A stretch of 28,374 nt of DNA, taken from the NCBI GenBank assembly GCA_035693105.1, contig DASSHC010000021.1:1-28374 (forward strand), read 5' to 3'. Made by a program: the position numbers and the translations under genes. The DNA comes from DASSHC01 sp035693105. Lineage in GTDB: Bacteria; Chloroflexota; Chloroflexia; Thermomicrobiales; Thermomicrobiaceae. The notes beneath the pieces are model-generated. The model was given only the letters and a program-made list of their open reading frames with translations, searched no databases and was not told the DNA's origin. Shown here in pieces: positions 13,729 to 21,953 of this stretch. The stretch's first letter is position 1; the number at the start of each line of letters is the position of its first letter.

Positions 13729-16170
13729 TCAACCTGGCGGTTCATCCTCGGCGGCGACAGCCTCGGGCTGTCGCCTGGACCATGAAGGGCACACGGCCAT
13801 CGCCAGGAGCAGCGCCAGTGACAGGAGGCTCATCAGCGCGCCGGCGCGCAGCCCGGGAAGGCTGAACCGCATCTCGATCTGATGTTCTCCCACCGGAACC
13901 CAGACAGCGCGGAAGGTGTGGTCGGCGCGCAGCAGCGGCGTTGCCGCGCCGTCGACGCGCGCGCTCCAGCCGGGAAAGTAGGTATCGTCGAGCACGACGA
14001 AGCCGGGCGCGGTCATCGAGGCGTGGATGACGACACGGTCGTTCGCGTAGCGGGTGATCTCCGCACTCCCCGGCGCCGCTAGTGCGCCCGGCGGCCCGGC
14101 GCCATCCGGCAACGGCGCCGTGACAGTGATGACCCGGTCCAACCGGTCATCGTGCGCCGCGAGGTAGCTCAATTCGTCACGGTCGGGAAGGCGCACCGCC
14201 CCGGCGGCGACCCAGACGCGCGGGCCGGGGTCGGCCAGCTCGTAGAGGTAGGGCGGCTGGTCGCGCAGCAGCCGGAGACTGGCCGAATCCAGGCCGGCGA
14301 GCGCCCGTGGAGGGCGATCCGGCGTCAGCACGTAGCGCACGTTGAACAGCGCGAAAAGGCGCGAGCCGGGCGTTCTGGTGGCGAGGTCGAACGTCTCCTG
14401 GTAGTACGTCGGCCAAAGCACGCTATAGCCATCGACGCTGTCCAGATCCCAGACCAGCGGACCGTTCTCCCAGATCGATCCCACTCCGGCCGGGTACAGC
14501 CGCGCCGGTGCGACCGGTGACGCGCGCTGTAGCGTCCGCACGGTCGGGTCGGCCGGATCTCCAGCCCAATCCAGCCCGATGTAGGAGCCGGGCGAGCGCT
14601 GGAAGCCGGCGTAGACCTTGCCGGCGGTCGCCGAGCCGATATCGAACGCGGCGATGACGAGCAGACCGGTCAGCAGCACCTGGGACGAGAGACGCCAGCT
14701 CCGCGCACCGCGCGCCAGCAGGTAGGCCGCCAGCAGCAGCACACCGGCCAGCACCAGCCCGTTCTCGACCGCGGCCAGATCGGCGTGCGCCCCCGTCGCC
14801 GCGTTGACCAGCAGCAGCGCACCCAGCGCGAGCGCGCCCCCGGTCAGCATCACCGCCCGGCCAAGCCAGCGCTCCAGTTGCCCGAGTGCCGCGCAATCGC
14901 GCTCGCGCTCGAGCGCCGCCATGCCGAAGGCCGCCAGCAAGGCCAACCCGAGTTGAACCAGAGCGAGGAAGTCGACCGGGCGGCGCACCTTGTCGACGGC
15001 GGGCAGCAGCTCGAAGGCCAGCCGGTAGAGCCAGGTCTGCGATCCGAAGGCCAGCAGCAGCGCTGCCCCGGTCCCCAGCGCGATCAGCCCGACCAGCCGG
15101 CGCGAGCCCGGCGCCGCGCGCGCGATCCCCAACCCCGCCAGAAGGAGCGGCAACAGCCCCACATAGCCGTTCGTCTCTGCCAGATCACCGGCTGCCCAGT
15201 ACTTGCCGGGGCCGTCGAAAGAGAAGAAGTTGGGCACGAAGAGGGTCAGCGCGAAGTGCGGCAGGAACGACGCGCTGCTCGCTTCCTGGTAGGCCAGGCC
15301 GGCGCGCTCGGTCACGGCGCTGAGCGCCAGCGAGGGCACCAGTTGCACGGCAGCCAGCCCTGCCCCGAGGAAAAGCGGAGCGACGCCGAGCAGGGCGACC
15401 ATGACACCGGCCCGCCGCTCACGCCGCCCCGCCCGCCAGGCGGCGAGCGCGCTGATGGCGAGCAGCAGGTAGCCGGCCTGGACGATCGTCAAGGCGTGGC
15501 CAGCCAGGGCCATCAGGCCGACCAGGAGGCCGGCGACGGCGGACCAGCGCGGGCTCCGCTCCAGCAGCGCCCGGCGATAGGTCAGCAGAATCCAGGGGAG
15601 CCAGCTCAATGTCGAAATCGGACTGAGGTGGGGGAGATGCCAGGCGAAGAAGGAGCCGAAGGCGAAGACGAGCGCGGCCAGTAGCGCCCCCGCCCGGCTG
15701 CCCGCCAGCGCGCGCGCCAGGAAATACATCCCGCAGGCCGCGAAGAGGACGTGGAGCGTGGCCTGCCACTCCAGCGCCAGATAGGGCAGGAGTGCGCCGG
15801 GGGAAAGGAGGTGCATCAGCCGGTTCGGCGGGTAGTAGAGCTGGGTGAGCGGGTCGGCCGCGATCGGGTAACCGCTCAGGATGTTGGGTGTCCAGAGCGG
15901 AGACTGGCCGCTCGCCAGGGCGCGATGCACGAACTGCTGAAACATGTAGTGCTGGTCGAGCAAGTCGTAAGGGATCAGCGAACTGCGCGTGATCAGGATC
16001 GGCCAGAAATAGAGCAGCCAGAACGCGGTCAGCAGCGCCAGATCGAGGAGCGTCTCGCGAGTGCGGAAGGCTGATGGCGGTGGCGCCTCCTGCAAGCGGG
16101 GCGCCGCGGGCCGAGCAAGCCGCTCGCGCCTCAGCCGAGAGCGCCGCATCCGAATGTGCGGTTCGCTCAT
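13729..16170 (-). CDS. YfhO-like large polytopic membrane protein
   Basis: An 813-residue protein. A basic cytoplasmic N-terminus precedes the first helix (LLDLALLTAFWLLYFWPILI). An outside loop with DLLDQHYMFQQFVHRALASG and YPIAADPLTQLYYPPN follows, then about ten more hydrophobic helices. A large extracytoplasmic C-terminal domain ends in VVLDDTYFPGWSARVDG and VPVGEHQIEMRFSLPGLRAG before a last helix. The DDTYxPGWxAxVDG pattern and layout match the YfhO family, GT-C-like proteins proposed to transfer sugars from polyprenyl-phosphate carriers to envelope polymers. The nearby GT2 could supply that donor (inference). ATG 16170 is four bases after the stop of the lipoprotein hydrolase gene, so they are one operon; the upstream basic extension of the open frame is not needed. 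Confidence 0.8.
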   Translation of the reverse strand: MSEPHIRMRRSRLRRERLARPAAPRLQEAPPPSAFRTRETLLDLALLTAFWLLYFWPILITRSSLIPYDLLDQHYMFQQFVHRALASGQSPLWTPNILSGYPIAADPLTQLYYPPNRLMHLLSPGALLPYLALEWQATLHVLFAACGMYFLARALAGSRAGALLAALVFAFGSFFAWHLPHLSPISTLSWLPWILLTYRRALLERSPRWSAVAGLLVGLMALAGHALTIVQAGYLLLAISALAAWRAGRRERRAGVMVALLGVAPLFLGAGLAAVQLVPSLALSAVTERAGLAYQEASSASFLPHFALTLFVPNFFSFDGPGKYWAAGDLAETNGYVGLLPLLLAGLGIARAAPGSRRLVGLIALGTGAALLLAFGSQTWLYRLAFELLPAVDKVRRPVDFLALVQLGLALLAAFGMAALERERDCAALGQLERWLGRAVMLTGGALALGALLLVNAATGAHADLAAVENGLVLAGVLLLAAYLLARGARSWRLSSQVLLTGLLVIAAFDIGSATAGKVYAGFQRSPGSYIGLDWAGDPADPTVRTLQRASPVAPARLYPAGVGSIWENGPLVWDLDSVDGYSVLWPTYYQETFDLATRTPGSRLFALFNVRYVLTPDRPPRALAGLDSASLRLLRDQPPYLYELADPGPRVWVAAGAVRLPDRDELSYLAAHDDRLDRVITVTAPLPDGAGPPGALAAPGSAEITRYANDRVVIHASMTAPGFVVLDDTYFPGWSARVDGAATPLLRADHTFRAVWVPVGEHQIEMRFSLPGLRAGALMSLLSLALLLAMAVCPSWSRRQPEAVAAEDEPPG

Positions 16171-16174
16171 AGTA

Positions 16175-17512
16175 TCAAGGCTTCGGCATGTTCGTGAGCG
16201 CCGTATAGGCGGGCCGCGGCGACCAGTCGGCGTTGAGGACCGCCCAGGGCGTCTTCTCATCAGTCGGCGGCGAGACGACGCTGTAGTTCAGGTTCCAGAC
16301 GACCATGCCGACGCACCAGGGCCAGCTCTGGCGCGCGATCTGGAAGGCGCGCACCAGGTAGGTGGCCTGGTCCTCGGGCGACACGAACTTGCCGTACTCG
16401 TAGCCCGGCGCCTGATTCGCCGTCGTCCAGCCGAACTCCGTGATCCAGGCCGGGCGCGCGTCGTTGTGCTCCAGCATCACCTGATGCAACTGCTCGACGC
16501 GCCGAAAGTAGAAACTGCCGTCGTCCGACCAGCCGTCCGTGCCGGGGTTATCCGGCCACATCAGGTCCGGCGCGTTCTTGGTCGCGTTGGCGTGCATGCC
16601 CAGCGCATCGAAGAACTGGGTGTAATAACCGTCTTGCAGCGCGTAGAACTGCTTGAGGTACTCGACGTCGTCGATCGCGATCTTGGGGTTGTTGATCCCG
16701 GTGGGCGTCAGCGCGCCGAAGAGCACGGTCGCATCCGGCGCCGCTGTCTTGACCCCCTTATAGCCCGCCTCGAGCAAGTGTGCGTAGTCGGTCACCCGCA
16801 CCGTGCCGCCCACGGTGTAGGCCAGGTTCTCCTCGTTCCCGATCTCCCAGACGGTGATCTGGCCACGGTAGCGGTCGGCGATGAAGTGCACGAATTCCTG
16901 ATAATCGGACCAGTCCTTGAGCAACTGCTTGTTGCTGAGGTCGCGCGCCCAGTCGGGGAAATCCACGACGGACACCAGAATGTGGATCTTCGCGTCCAGC
17001 GCCTGCTTGACGATGCGGTCGGTCGGCAGCGGATCCCACTGCCCCTTATTCGGCTCGAACTGCTTCCAGGAGAGCTGAAAGTGAATCCAGTCGAACCCGG
17101 CGCCGGTCACCATGGCGAAAGTCTTGTCGTTGAACTGAGCGCCGTCGCCGTCGCCACGCACGAAAACGTTGAAGCCGTAGGCGAAAGCGGACCCCGCCTC
17201 GGGCGTCGCGGGAGCGGCAGGGCTCGACGTCGCGAGCGAATTCTGCGTCGCTGTCGCCGTGCTCGGAGCCGGCGACGGCGTCCCGGCGCCCGGCGAACCA
17301 CTGCGCACGTTGAGCGAGCCTGCCTCCCCCGTCGCGGGAGCCGCCGGCCCGCTACAGCCGGCCAGGAGCGCGACGACGAGGAGCAGCGCCACGGTCAGCG
17401 GACGGCCATGGAGACATCGCGCGATCTCTGTGCGTTCGCGCTCCGCACGACTCCGGCGCGGCCGGGCCCGCGAGTCGCGCGGTAATTCGTCGAACAATGC
17501 CACGATCTCCAT
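16175..17512 (-). CDS. Lipoprotein glycoside hydrolase-like protein (clan A-type TIM barrel)
   Basis: A 445-residue protein. Residues ~39-53 form a lipoprotein signal ending LLAGC (Cys53). A Ser/Thr/Pro/Ala-rich linker (~54-108) precedes a TIM-barrel hydrolase domain (~110-445). The expected acid/base Glu is E227 in WEIGNEENLAY and the nucleophile E359 in WITEFGWTTAN, the two positions used by clan A retaining families such as GH39/GH5; the exact family is not assigned. It should be anchored outside the membrane and act on an unknown glycan. The protein closely resembles its upstream neighbour across the whole barrel, including an identical-looking end (EKTPWAVLNADWSPRP). The first ~30 charged residues before the signal are odd and the true start may be later. 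It is coupled to the YfhO-like gene downstream. Confidence 0.82.
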   Translation of the reverse strand: MEIVALFDELPRDSRARPRRSRAERERTEIARCLHGRPLTVALLLVVALLAGCSGPAAPATGEAGSLNVRSGSPGAGTPSPAPSTATATQNSLATSSPAAPATPEAGSAFAYGFNVFVRGDGDGAQFNDKTFAMVTGAGFDWIHFQLSWKQFEPNKGQWDPLPTDRIVKQALDAKIHILVSVVDFPDWARDLSNKQLLKDWSDYQEFVHFIADRYRGQITVWEIGNEENLAYTVGGTVRVTDYAHLLEAGYKGVKTAAPDATVLFGALTPTGINNPKIAIDDVEYLKQFYALQDGYYTQFFDALGMHANATKNAPDLMWPDNPGTDGWSDDGSFYFRRVEQLHQVMLEHNDARPAWITEFGWTTANQAPGYEYGKFVSPEDQATYLVRAFQIARQSWPWCVGMVVWNLNYSVVSPPTDEKTPWAVLNADWSPRPAYTALTNMPKP

Positions 17513-17548
17513 CTCCGCACGACACGACGCCCAGGCTCCGGTCAGGCA

Positions 17549-17579
17549 GGGCCAAACGCCGTGTCACGGCGTTTGGCCC
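17549..17579 (-). terminator. Perfect 14-bp hairpin between the two hydrolase genes
   Basis: GGGCCAAACGCCGT, loop GTC, ACGGCGTTTGGCCC: a perfect inverted repeat of 14 bp with a three-base loop. It lies 39 bases after the stop of the upstream hydrolase gene and 36 bases before the start of the downstream one. No T-run follows on either strand, so it may be a terminator, an mRNA-stability hairpin that sets relative expression, or an operator. Confidence 0.5.
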
Positions 17580-17618
17580 CAGGGCACCAGTGAGCGATTT
17601 GGACCGCGCCCGAAGCTG

Positions 17619-19355
17619 CTACTTCGGCATGTTCTTGAGCGCGGTGTACGACGGCCGCGGTGACCAGTCGGCGTTGAGCACCGCCCACGGCGTCTTCTCG
17701 TCGCTCGGCGGCGAGACGACGCTGTAGTTCAGATTCCAGACGAACATCGGGCCGATCCACGGCCATTCGGTCTGCCCGATCTGGAAGGCGCGCACCAGGT
17801 AATTTGCCTGATCCTGGTCGCTATTTTGCGCGCCGTACTCGTAGCCCGGCGCTTGATTGGCCGTGGTCCAGCCGAACTCCGTCAGCCAGATCTGCTTGGC
17901 GGCATCGTGGTTGTCGATCATGACCTGGCGCAGCTGCTCGACCCGCCGGAAATAGAACGAGGGATCGTTCTGCCAGCCGGGACCCGGACCGGGGTTGTTC
18001 GGCCACATGGTATCGGGCGGATTGTTGTTGCTACCCGGGTGGGCGCCGAGCGCGTCAAAGTACTGCTTCACCTCGCCGTTGTTGTAGGCGTAGACCTGCT
18101 TCAGGAATTGAACATCGTCGATGGCGATGCTGGGGTCGTTGACGCCGTTCGGAGTCAGCGCGCCGAAGAGAACGATGGTGTTCGGATCGACGGACTTGAC
18201 GCCCTGATACCCCGCCTTCAGCAGATTGACGTACTTGCCGACGCTCACCTGCCCACCGACAGTGTAGGCCAGGTTCTCCTCATTCCAGAGTTCCCAGGCT
18301 TGCACCTTCCCCTGATAACGGGCGGTCAGGTAGCTCATCAATGCCTGATAGTGGCTGGTGTCGTCCGGGATGCCGCTGGTGCCGGCCCAGGCCGGCGGCG
18401 GACCGACGACGCTGACCAACATCTTCAAGCCCTTGCCCGCCACCTGATTGATAATGCGGTCGGCCGCCTGCGAGTCGTAGTGACCAGGCTGTGGCTCGAT
18501 GCCGTTCCAGGGCAGCTGGAAGTGAACCCAGGTGAAGCCAGCATTGGTCACCATGTTCAGCGCCTGATCGTTGAAAGCCGCGCCGCTGTCGTCACCGCGC
18601 AGGTAGACATTGAAACCGGCAGCGGCGTGGGGCGCGTACAGGGCGCCGGTAATCGGGTCGGGCGGCGGCATGTTCGGGTCCTGCCGCGCCACCGCCTCGG
18701 GCGGCGCGCCGCGCTGGTTCAGGTACTCACGCCCGAGCAGGCCGAGCAGCACCTCGTACTTCGTCCCCTTGTATTCCGGATGGTATTCGAAGCGCGAGCG
18801 CTCGAAGTACTGCACGGTGTGCGCCTGGCCGTCACCGGCCGGGGGCGGAGGGTTCTTCTCGGTGAACTCCTCCGAAATCGGGTAGCCGAAATTCTGGATG
18901 CCCTGATTGTCGTTCCAGAAGGTCTTGAAGCCGTAGCTGAGCGCGTGGTGCGTGGCGTCGAAGTAGACGTGATCGCTGGAGTTGGCAAAGGGCGCGATCG
19001 GCTGGAAGGGCTGCTCGCCGCGCCGGTTCTCGGTGCGGATGTTACCGAGCAGCGTCAGCTCGACCTTGTACGGGTCCGGATTGTCCGGGTGCCACTCAAA
19101 GCGTGCCCGCTCGAAGTACTGCACCCACATCCCATCCTGCTGAAAGACCCCGGTTATCGGGTAGCCCTGGATGTAGAGGCCGCCATGGGTTTCCCAGTAC
19201 TGGCGAAAGACCCCCTGCACCCAGAAGCCGGTCTCGGAGAAGTAGCGCGGCATCTGGGTGTCCTGAGGCGACGACGGCGCCGCCTGCGCCACACCCAGCG
19301 GCAGCAGCAGCGCCGCCAGCATCCCCATCACGATCAAGCGTTTGAAAACCCGCAA
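17619..19355 (-). CDS. Secreted glycoside hydrolase-like protein with two N-terminal repeats
   Basis: A 578-residue protein. The signal peptide is residues 1-25 (MRVFKRLIVMGMLAALLLPL, cleavage after AQA). Two repeats of ~80 residues follow (about 36-113 and 130-216), each with FxxYW/FW, GG/QGI..., GYPI and VQYFERxRFEWHP/YHP, then a LLG end. Such repeats are common in secreted Chloroflexota proteins and probably bind cell-wall glycan (inference). The TIM-barrel domain (~245-578) has the acid/base E359 in LWNEENLAYT and the nucleophile E493 in LTEFGWTT. The barrel is a paralogue of the next gene. The start is TTG 19355: GAAGAGGAG lies six bases upstream and the KR-bearing signal peptide needs it, while the later ATG would remove the positive charges. 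Confidence 0.85.
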   Translation of the reverse strand: MRVFKRLIVMGMLAALLLPLGVAQAAPSSPQDTQMPRYFSETGFWVQGVFRQYWETHGGLYIQGYPITGVFQQDGMWVQYFERARFEWHPDNPDPYKVELTLLGNIRTENRRGEQPFQPIAPFANSSDHVYFDATHHALSYGFKTFWNDNQGIQNFGYPISEEFTEKNPPPPAGDGQAHTVQYFERSRFEYHPEYKGTKYEVLLGLLGREYLNQRGAPPEAVARQDPNMPPPDPITGALYAPHAAAGFNVYLRGDDSGAAFNDQALNMVTNAGFTWVHFQLPWNGIEPQPGHYDSQAADRIINQVAGKGLKMLVSVVGPPPAWAGTSGIPDDTSHYQALMSYLTARYQGKVQAWELWNEENLAYTVGGQVSVGKYVNLLKAGYQGVKSVDPNTIVLFGALTPNGVNDPSIAIDDVQFLKQVYAYNNGEVKQYFDALGAHPGSNNNPPDTMWPNNPGPGPGWQNDPSFYFRRVEQLRQVMIDNHDAAKQIWLTEFGWTTANQAPGYEYGAQNSDQDQANYLVRAFQIGQTEWPWIGPMFVWNLNYSVVSPPSDEKTPWAVLNADWSPRPSYTALKNMPK

Positions 19356-19361
19356 ACCTGG

Positions 19362-19370
19362 CTCCTCTTC
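19362..19370 (-). promoter_or_regulatory. Strong ribosome binding site before a TTG start
   Basis: The minus strand reads GAAGAGGAG, six bases before TTG 19355. It is the evidence for that unusual start. Confidence 0.65.
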
Positions 19371-19552
19371 AGACCGGCCGCGCCCCGCGCCCGGTGCTCC
19401 ACGCGACTAAACCGCCGGATCCCGCTCCTCGAAGGCGATCCTCCTCCCTGCCAAGCCGAATCGACCATGCGATCCGGCTCTCGGCGTCGCCGCACGGTTG
19501 ATCCACGCGATCGCGACACTTCACACGGTGAGACGATGCGGCCGGCGCGGCA

Positions 19553-20002
19553 CTAGCGGGCGAGCTGCAGCTGCACGTCGCCGATACTGATCACATCACC
19601 ATAACGGAGGCCGGTCCGCCCGGTTACTGGATGGCCGTTCAAGAGCGTGCCGTTGGTGCTCTGGAGGTCGGTCAGCCACCAGCGGCCGTCCCGCACGTCC
19701 ACCTGGGCGTGCTCGCCGGAGACGAACGTGTCCGCCAGCCGGATCGTGGCGCGGGGGGTGCGGCCGATCAGCGTCACCGGGTCGAGCTCGATCCGCTCGC
19801 CCCGCTTGAGGCGCGAACCACCCGGCTCACGCACCATCAGATAGCCGCCAATCTCATCGACCGGCTCCTCGCTCCCCATACCCGCCACCGTCAGCTCGCG
19901 AATCGCGACGCGCACCACCTGAAAGAGAAAGAAGTAGATCAGGAAGATGAACAGCAGTCGCAGCAGCAGCACGAACCATTCGAACGGGAGCGCGGTGAGC
20001 AT
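19553..20002 (-). CDS. FHA-domain membrane protein, FhaB-like
   Basis: A 149-residue protein. A hydrophobic helix at residues ~9-33 (rich in L, F and I, FVLLLRLLFIFLIYFFLF) anchors it, followed by a linker and an FHA domain (~72-146). The phosphothreonine-binding features are present: LIGRTPRATIRL (R81), VSGEHAQV (S95, H98) and LQSTNGTLLNG (N117-G118). This layout matches FhaB/FipA-like proteins, which recruit phosphorylated partners of Ser/Thr kinases at the membrane in cell-wall growth. No kinase is in the window. The ATG at 20002 is preceded by GAAGG, 15 bases after the FhaA-like stop, and the pair forms an operon. Confidence 0.9.
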   Translation of the reverse strand: MLTALPFEWFVLLLRLLFIFLIYFFLFQVVRVAIRELTVAGMGSEEPVDEIGGYLMVREPGGSRLKRGERIELDPVTLIGRTPRATIRLADTFVSGEHAQVDVRDGRWWLTDLQSTNGTLLNGHPVTGRTGLRYGDVISIGDVQLQLAR

Positions 20003-20017
20003 TGGGGAGCCTTCGCC

Positions 20018-20773
20018 CTAATCGCCGGCGGAGCCATAGGGGATCAGTTCGAGCCGGGCGGTACCCAGGCCGATCACGTCGCCGTCGTGCAGCCTGGCAC
20101 GGGAGATCGGCACCCCGTTGACGCTGGTGCCGTTAGTCGAGCCGAGGTCCACCACCTCGAAGCTGCCGTTGTGGAACTCGATGCGCGCGTGGTGGCGCGA
20201 CACTTCCGCCTCCGACAGCACGATGTCGTTGTCCAGCGCCCGCCCGATCGACGTCACCTGCAGGCGCACCACGAAGGCCTCGTTGGCGTTCACCCCAGCG
20301 ATCACCTGCAACAGCTTCGGCGGCACGCTGCCGGTCTGCTCGACGACCCGGTAGACCTCGGTGCGCTGCACCGCTTCCTGCTCCTCGGGACTGTAGTCGG
20401 GCAGCTCCGCGATGTGTGCATCGACCAGGATGCCACGCTGGGGCACCCGCTCGTCGCCCACCATCTGCACGCGCACCTGATCGACGAAGCCGTAGTTGCG
20501 CTCATCGGCCAGATCGATCAGCCAATCCTCCATCTGGCGGCAGAGCGTGGTGGTGAAATCGGCGAAGAGCACCATGTCCTCGGGGTTGAGGTGGACGGTG
20601 TAGTCGTTCGGCACGACCGGGCCATCGACCGTCGCGAGCTGGTTGTCGTCCATGGCGCGCTCGAGCCGGCGGCCGATCTCGGCGGGTTGCACCGGGCTGC
20701 GAAAGATGCGGCCGACAGCGCCCTCCATCAGTCGCTCGAAAAAGCGCTCGAAGTGTTGGAGGCTGCCTACCAA
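20018..20773 (-). CDS. FHA-domain protein with DUF3662, FhaA-like
   Basis: A 251-residue cytoplasmic protein. The N-terminal DUF3662 (FhaA_N) domain (~5-115) includes FERFFERLMEGAVGRIFRS, VQPAEIGRRLERAMDDN and VVPNDYTVHLNPEDMVLFAD. After a linker, the FHA domain (~172-240) shows SIGRALDNDIVL, VSRHHARIEF and LGSTNGTSVNG. In mycobacteria FhaA links PknB signalling to peptidoglycan lipid-flippase control; a like role here is inference. The longer open frame to TTG 20854 is wrong, because that TTG is the -35 box of the promoter. I prefer TTG 20773, giving MVGSLQHFERFFERL. The ribosome site GGTGGAG is 16 bases upstream, rather far, so the start is uncertain by a few codons. Confidence 0.88.
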   Translation of the reverse strand: MVGSLQHFERFFERLMEGAVGRIFRSPVQPAEIGRRLERAMDDNQLATVDGPVVPNDYTVHLNPEDMVLFADFTTTLCRQMEDWLIDLADERNYGFVDQVRVQMVGDERVPQRGILVDAHIAELPDYSPEEQEAVQRTEVYRVVEQTGSVPPKLLQVIAGVNANEAFVVRLQVTSIGRALDNDIVLSEAEVSRHHARIEFHNGSFEVVDLGSTNGTSVNGVPISRARLHDGDVIGLGTARLELIPYGSAGD

Positions 20774-20824
20774 CGCAAACGGCCCATCGCTCCACCGACG
20801 CCGACGGTCACGTGAACGGGCCGA

Positions 20825-20854
20825 ATTATAGAGGCCGCCCGCCTCCGGGGTCAA
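20825..20854 (-). promoter_or_regulatory. Sigma-70-type promoter of the fhaA-fhaB-like operon
   Basis: The minus strand carries TTGACC (20849-20854), an 18-base spacer and a perfect TATAAT (20825-20830). The expected transcript start is near 20818, about 45 bases before the chosen fhaA start. The -35 box overlaps the TGA stop of the CpsB/YwqE-type gene. This is the best promoter in the window. Confidence 0.75.
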
Positions 20855-21624
20855 ACGGGCAGGTCGGCCCCCGGCTCAGCCACGCCACAGGTCGACGGCA
20901 GGTCCAGCGGCTCGCCCCGCAGCACCGACCAGCTCGCTGCGATCATCCAGCGCCCGTACGAGTCGCCGGCAAGCTCCGACGCCCGAGCCAGCGCGGCATC
21001 GAGCCGCGGCGGCCGCCAGTAGTCGCTGTGCGCGTCGCTGGCAATCAGGTGGGCCAGGTGGTGCGCCAGCAGGTATTCGGCAGCCGGGCGGGCGCCGCGC
21101 TCGGCCTTCTCGCCCAGTGAATCGGCATTGAGCTGCACCGGCACGCCCCGCGCCACCAGCGGCTCAACCAGGCGCGGGTTGCGCTGCACATCGGGGTAGC
21201 GCTCGGCGTGGGCCAGAATCGGCCGGTAGCCGCGCGCCTGCAAATCGTCGACGACCTCATCCAGATAGCTCGGCCAGCTGCCGCTGAGGGGCAGCTCCAG
21301 GAGCAGGTAGCGTGTCTGATTCAGAGTCAGCAGTTCACCGGCCGCGAGCCGCTCGACGATGTGCGCGCCCAGCCGCACCTCCTGCCCCGGCAGCACCTCG
21401 ATCGCGATGCCGGCTCGCTTCGCCCGCCCATTCAGCCGCTCCACCAGCCGAGGGATCAGCTCGGCCGGGCAGTGGTGGGCGTGCGGCGTGGCCACCACGC
21501 GCGCCACTCCACTCGCCGCCGACGCCCGCAACATGCGCAGCGCCATCTCGTCGTCGTCGGCCCCATCATCGACATTTGGCAGGACGTGGCAGTGCAGGTC
21601 GACGAGCGCCAGTGAGCTCTCCAC
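20851..21624 (-). CDS. CpsB/YwqE-type PHP-domain tyrosine-protein phosphatase
   Basis: A 257-residue PHP-fold metallophosphatase. Signature pieces are LVDLHCHVLPNVDDGADDDE (HxH metal site and the following Asp cluster), VVATPHAHHCP, LPGQEVRLG, YRPILAHAERYPD and LIASDAHSDYW. CpsB/Wzb-like members dephosphorylate BY-type tyrosine kinases that control capsule and exopolysaccharide polymerisation. The kinase is not in the window. The GTG at 21624 is chosen because AAGGAG sits just upstream (tight spacing) and the conserved fold begins eight residues later; the longer open frame to 21804 encodes an Arg/Cys-rich stretch not expected of the family. Its stop is embedded in the promoter of the next operon. 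Confidence 0.88.
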   Translation of the reverse strand: MESSLALVDLHCHVLPNVDDGADDDEMALRMLRASAASGVARVVATPHAHHCPAELIPRLVERLNGRAKRAGIAIEVLPGQEVRLGAHIVERLAAGELLTLNQTRYLLLELPLSGSWPSYLDEVVDDLQARGYRPILAHAERYPDVQRNPRLVEPLVARGVPVQLNADSLGEKAERGARPAAEYLLAHHLAHLIASDAHSDYWRPPRLDAALARASELAGDSYGRWMIAASWSVLRGEPLDLPSTCGVAEPGADLPV

Positions 21625-21953
21625 TACTCCTTCTCTCGACGCGCGCGCGTCACAACCAGGCAGACGCGGTCGCGCCGCGCACTCCCAACACGGTGCTGAG
21701 ATTCCAATTCTCTCATCGCTTCCCCTCGCTCGCTCTTCGGGCGACACGCGATGTTCGCATGACACGCTCGCCCTCACAAGCGAGCGCGGCTTCTCGACCG
21801 GCACGACCGCTGCAATTCACGCAGAATCGGCTCGTCCATGCGCGAGATACGAAGTACCGAATCGAATCCTTACCGCGTCATACCGGGTTGGCGCTTGATT
21901 ATCCACGCTCGAAGGCTAGACTGGTCGTATTCAGCCATCGGAAGGAGCATGTC
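21625..21953. other. Divergent intergenic region (329 bases)
   Basis: A gap between the leftward phosphatase gene and the rightward unknown gene. Apart from the promoter-like pair near its right end (21895-21922) and the two ribosome sites, I see no gene, repeat or RNA structure. Open frames crossing it are low-complexity and have no ribosome sites. Confidence 0.5.
21895..21922 (+). promoter_or_regulatory. Possible promoter of the 300-residue unknown gene
   Basis: TTGATT (21895-21900), a 16-base spacer and TAGACT (21917-21922) lie about 32 bases before the ATG at 21954. Each box matches four of six consensus bases. Confidence 0.4.

Noticed and set aside
14785..15684. Plus-strand frame opposite the YfhO-like gene
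   Set aside because: Gln/Arg/Gly-rich shadow of a membrane-protein gene.
17826..19556. Long plus-strand open frame (576 codons) opposite the secreted hydrolase
   Set aside because: Antisense shadow in high-GC DNA. The minus frame has a signal peptide, repeats and catalytic motifs; the plus frame is rich in Arg/Val/Leu/His with no domain.
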